In this document: positions 62,817-64,000 of the stretch, piece by piece
Layout: each line of letters starts with the position of its first letter
How positions within the stretch are numbered: position 1 is the first letter of the stretch
NCBI GenBank assembly: GCA_964473525.1
Contig: CAYYPK010000032.1
Location: forward strand, 6,185 to 70,184
From: GCA-2687025 sp964473525
GTDB taxonomy: Bacteria; Poribacteria; WGA-4E; GCA-2687025
Direction of reading: 5' to 3'
DNA: 64,000 nt
Program-made: the position numbers and the translations under genes
The notes under the pieces: generated by a model
What the model saw: only the letters and a program-made list of their open reading frames with translations
Database searches by the model: none
Told to the model about the DNA's origin: nothing

Positions 62817-64000
<1,184 letters not shown>

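Overview
The window is GC-rich bacterial chromosome with short intergenic gaps, many 4-base start/stop overlaps and no tRNA, rRNA or CRISPR array that I can see. Several traits resemble the sponge/marine candidate phyla Poribacteria and Latescibacterota: tandem phytanoyl-CoA-dioxygenase-family genes, LamG and sialate-esterase-type secreted proteins, a Cys-type sulfatase, a giant protein ending in a FlgD/T9SS-like C-terminal domain next to a PorV-type barrel, and unusual ECF sigma fusions. The phylum assignment is inference from gene content.

Layout. 1-3113: end of an ArsC/Spx-type gene, and mutS. 3110-13005: one leftward operon for tetrapyrrole and cytochrome c maturation (hemC, cobA-hemD fusion, ccmE, ccmF, ccmH, a CcmI-like gene, an unknown membrane protein, ccmA, ccmB, ccmC, ccmD). 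CcmE is the rare Cys-type (CXXXY). 13090-16646: a small secreted protein, a sugar-phosphate-isomerase-like enzyme and an ABC permease/ATPase/permease set with no binding protein. 16677-19488: a restriction-modification locus whose methyltransferase carries one frameshift. 19793-24831: a perfect 20-bp palindrome, a strong promoter, a long C-rich leader, then rho, rpmE, a chromate-transporter-like gene, prfA and prmC.

24844-37042 is accessory. It holds three tandem non-heme iron oxygenase paralogues in which the metal-binding HxD is HxG, a SAF-domain dehydrogenase, an ECF sigma factor fused to a bifunctional-nuclease domain, a lipoprotein behind a possible SD-sequestering hairpin, a sialate O-acetylesterase fused to a haloalkane dehalogenase, a LamG protein, and a second ECF sigma factor fused to a long ankyrin array.

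37481-50114: pyrG is translationally coupled to a ~3,330-residue secreted protein built from three copies of a super-module, which is coupled in turn to a PorV-type outer-membrane protein. 50121-52726: a leftward hydrolase-sulfatase pair. 52849-53167: a promoter, about 250 nt of strongly foldable non-coding sequence and an intrinsic terminator, which together I read as a candidate structured ncRNA. 53579-59184: guaB, an M14 peptidase-like gene, a TPR/thioredoxin-fold protein lacking one redox cysteine, and an L-2-hydroxyglutarate-oxidase-like gene. 59355-64000: the str operon (rpsL, rpsG, fusA, tuf), preceded by two promoters and a structured, terminator-containing leader.

Most notable: the two sigma-factor fusions, the candidate ncRNA, the HxG oxygenase triplet with a dehalogenase fusion nearby, the giant-protein/PorV pair and the Cys-type CcmE system.
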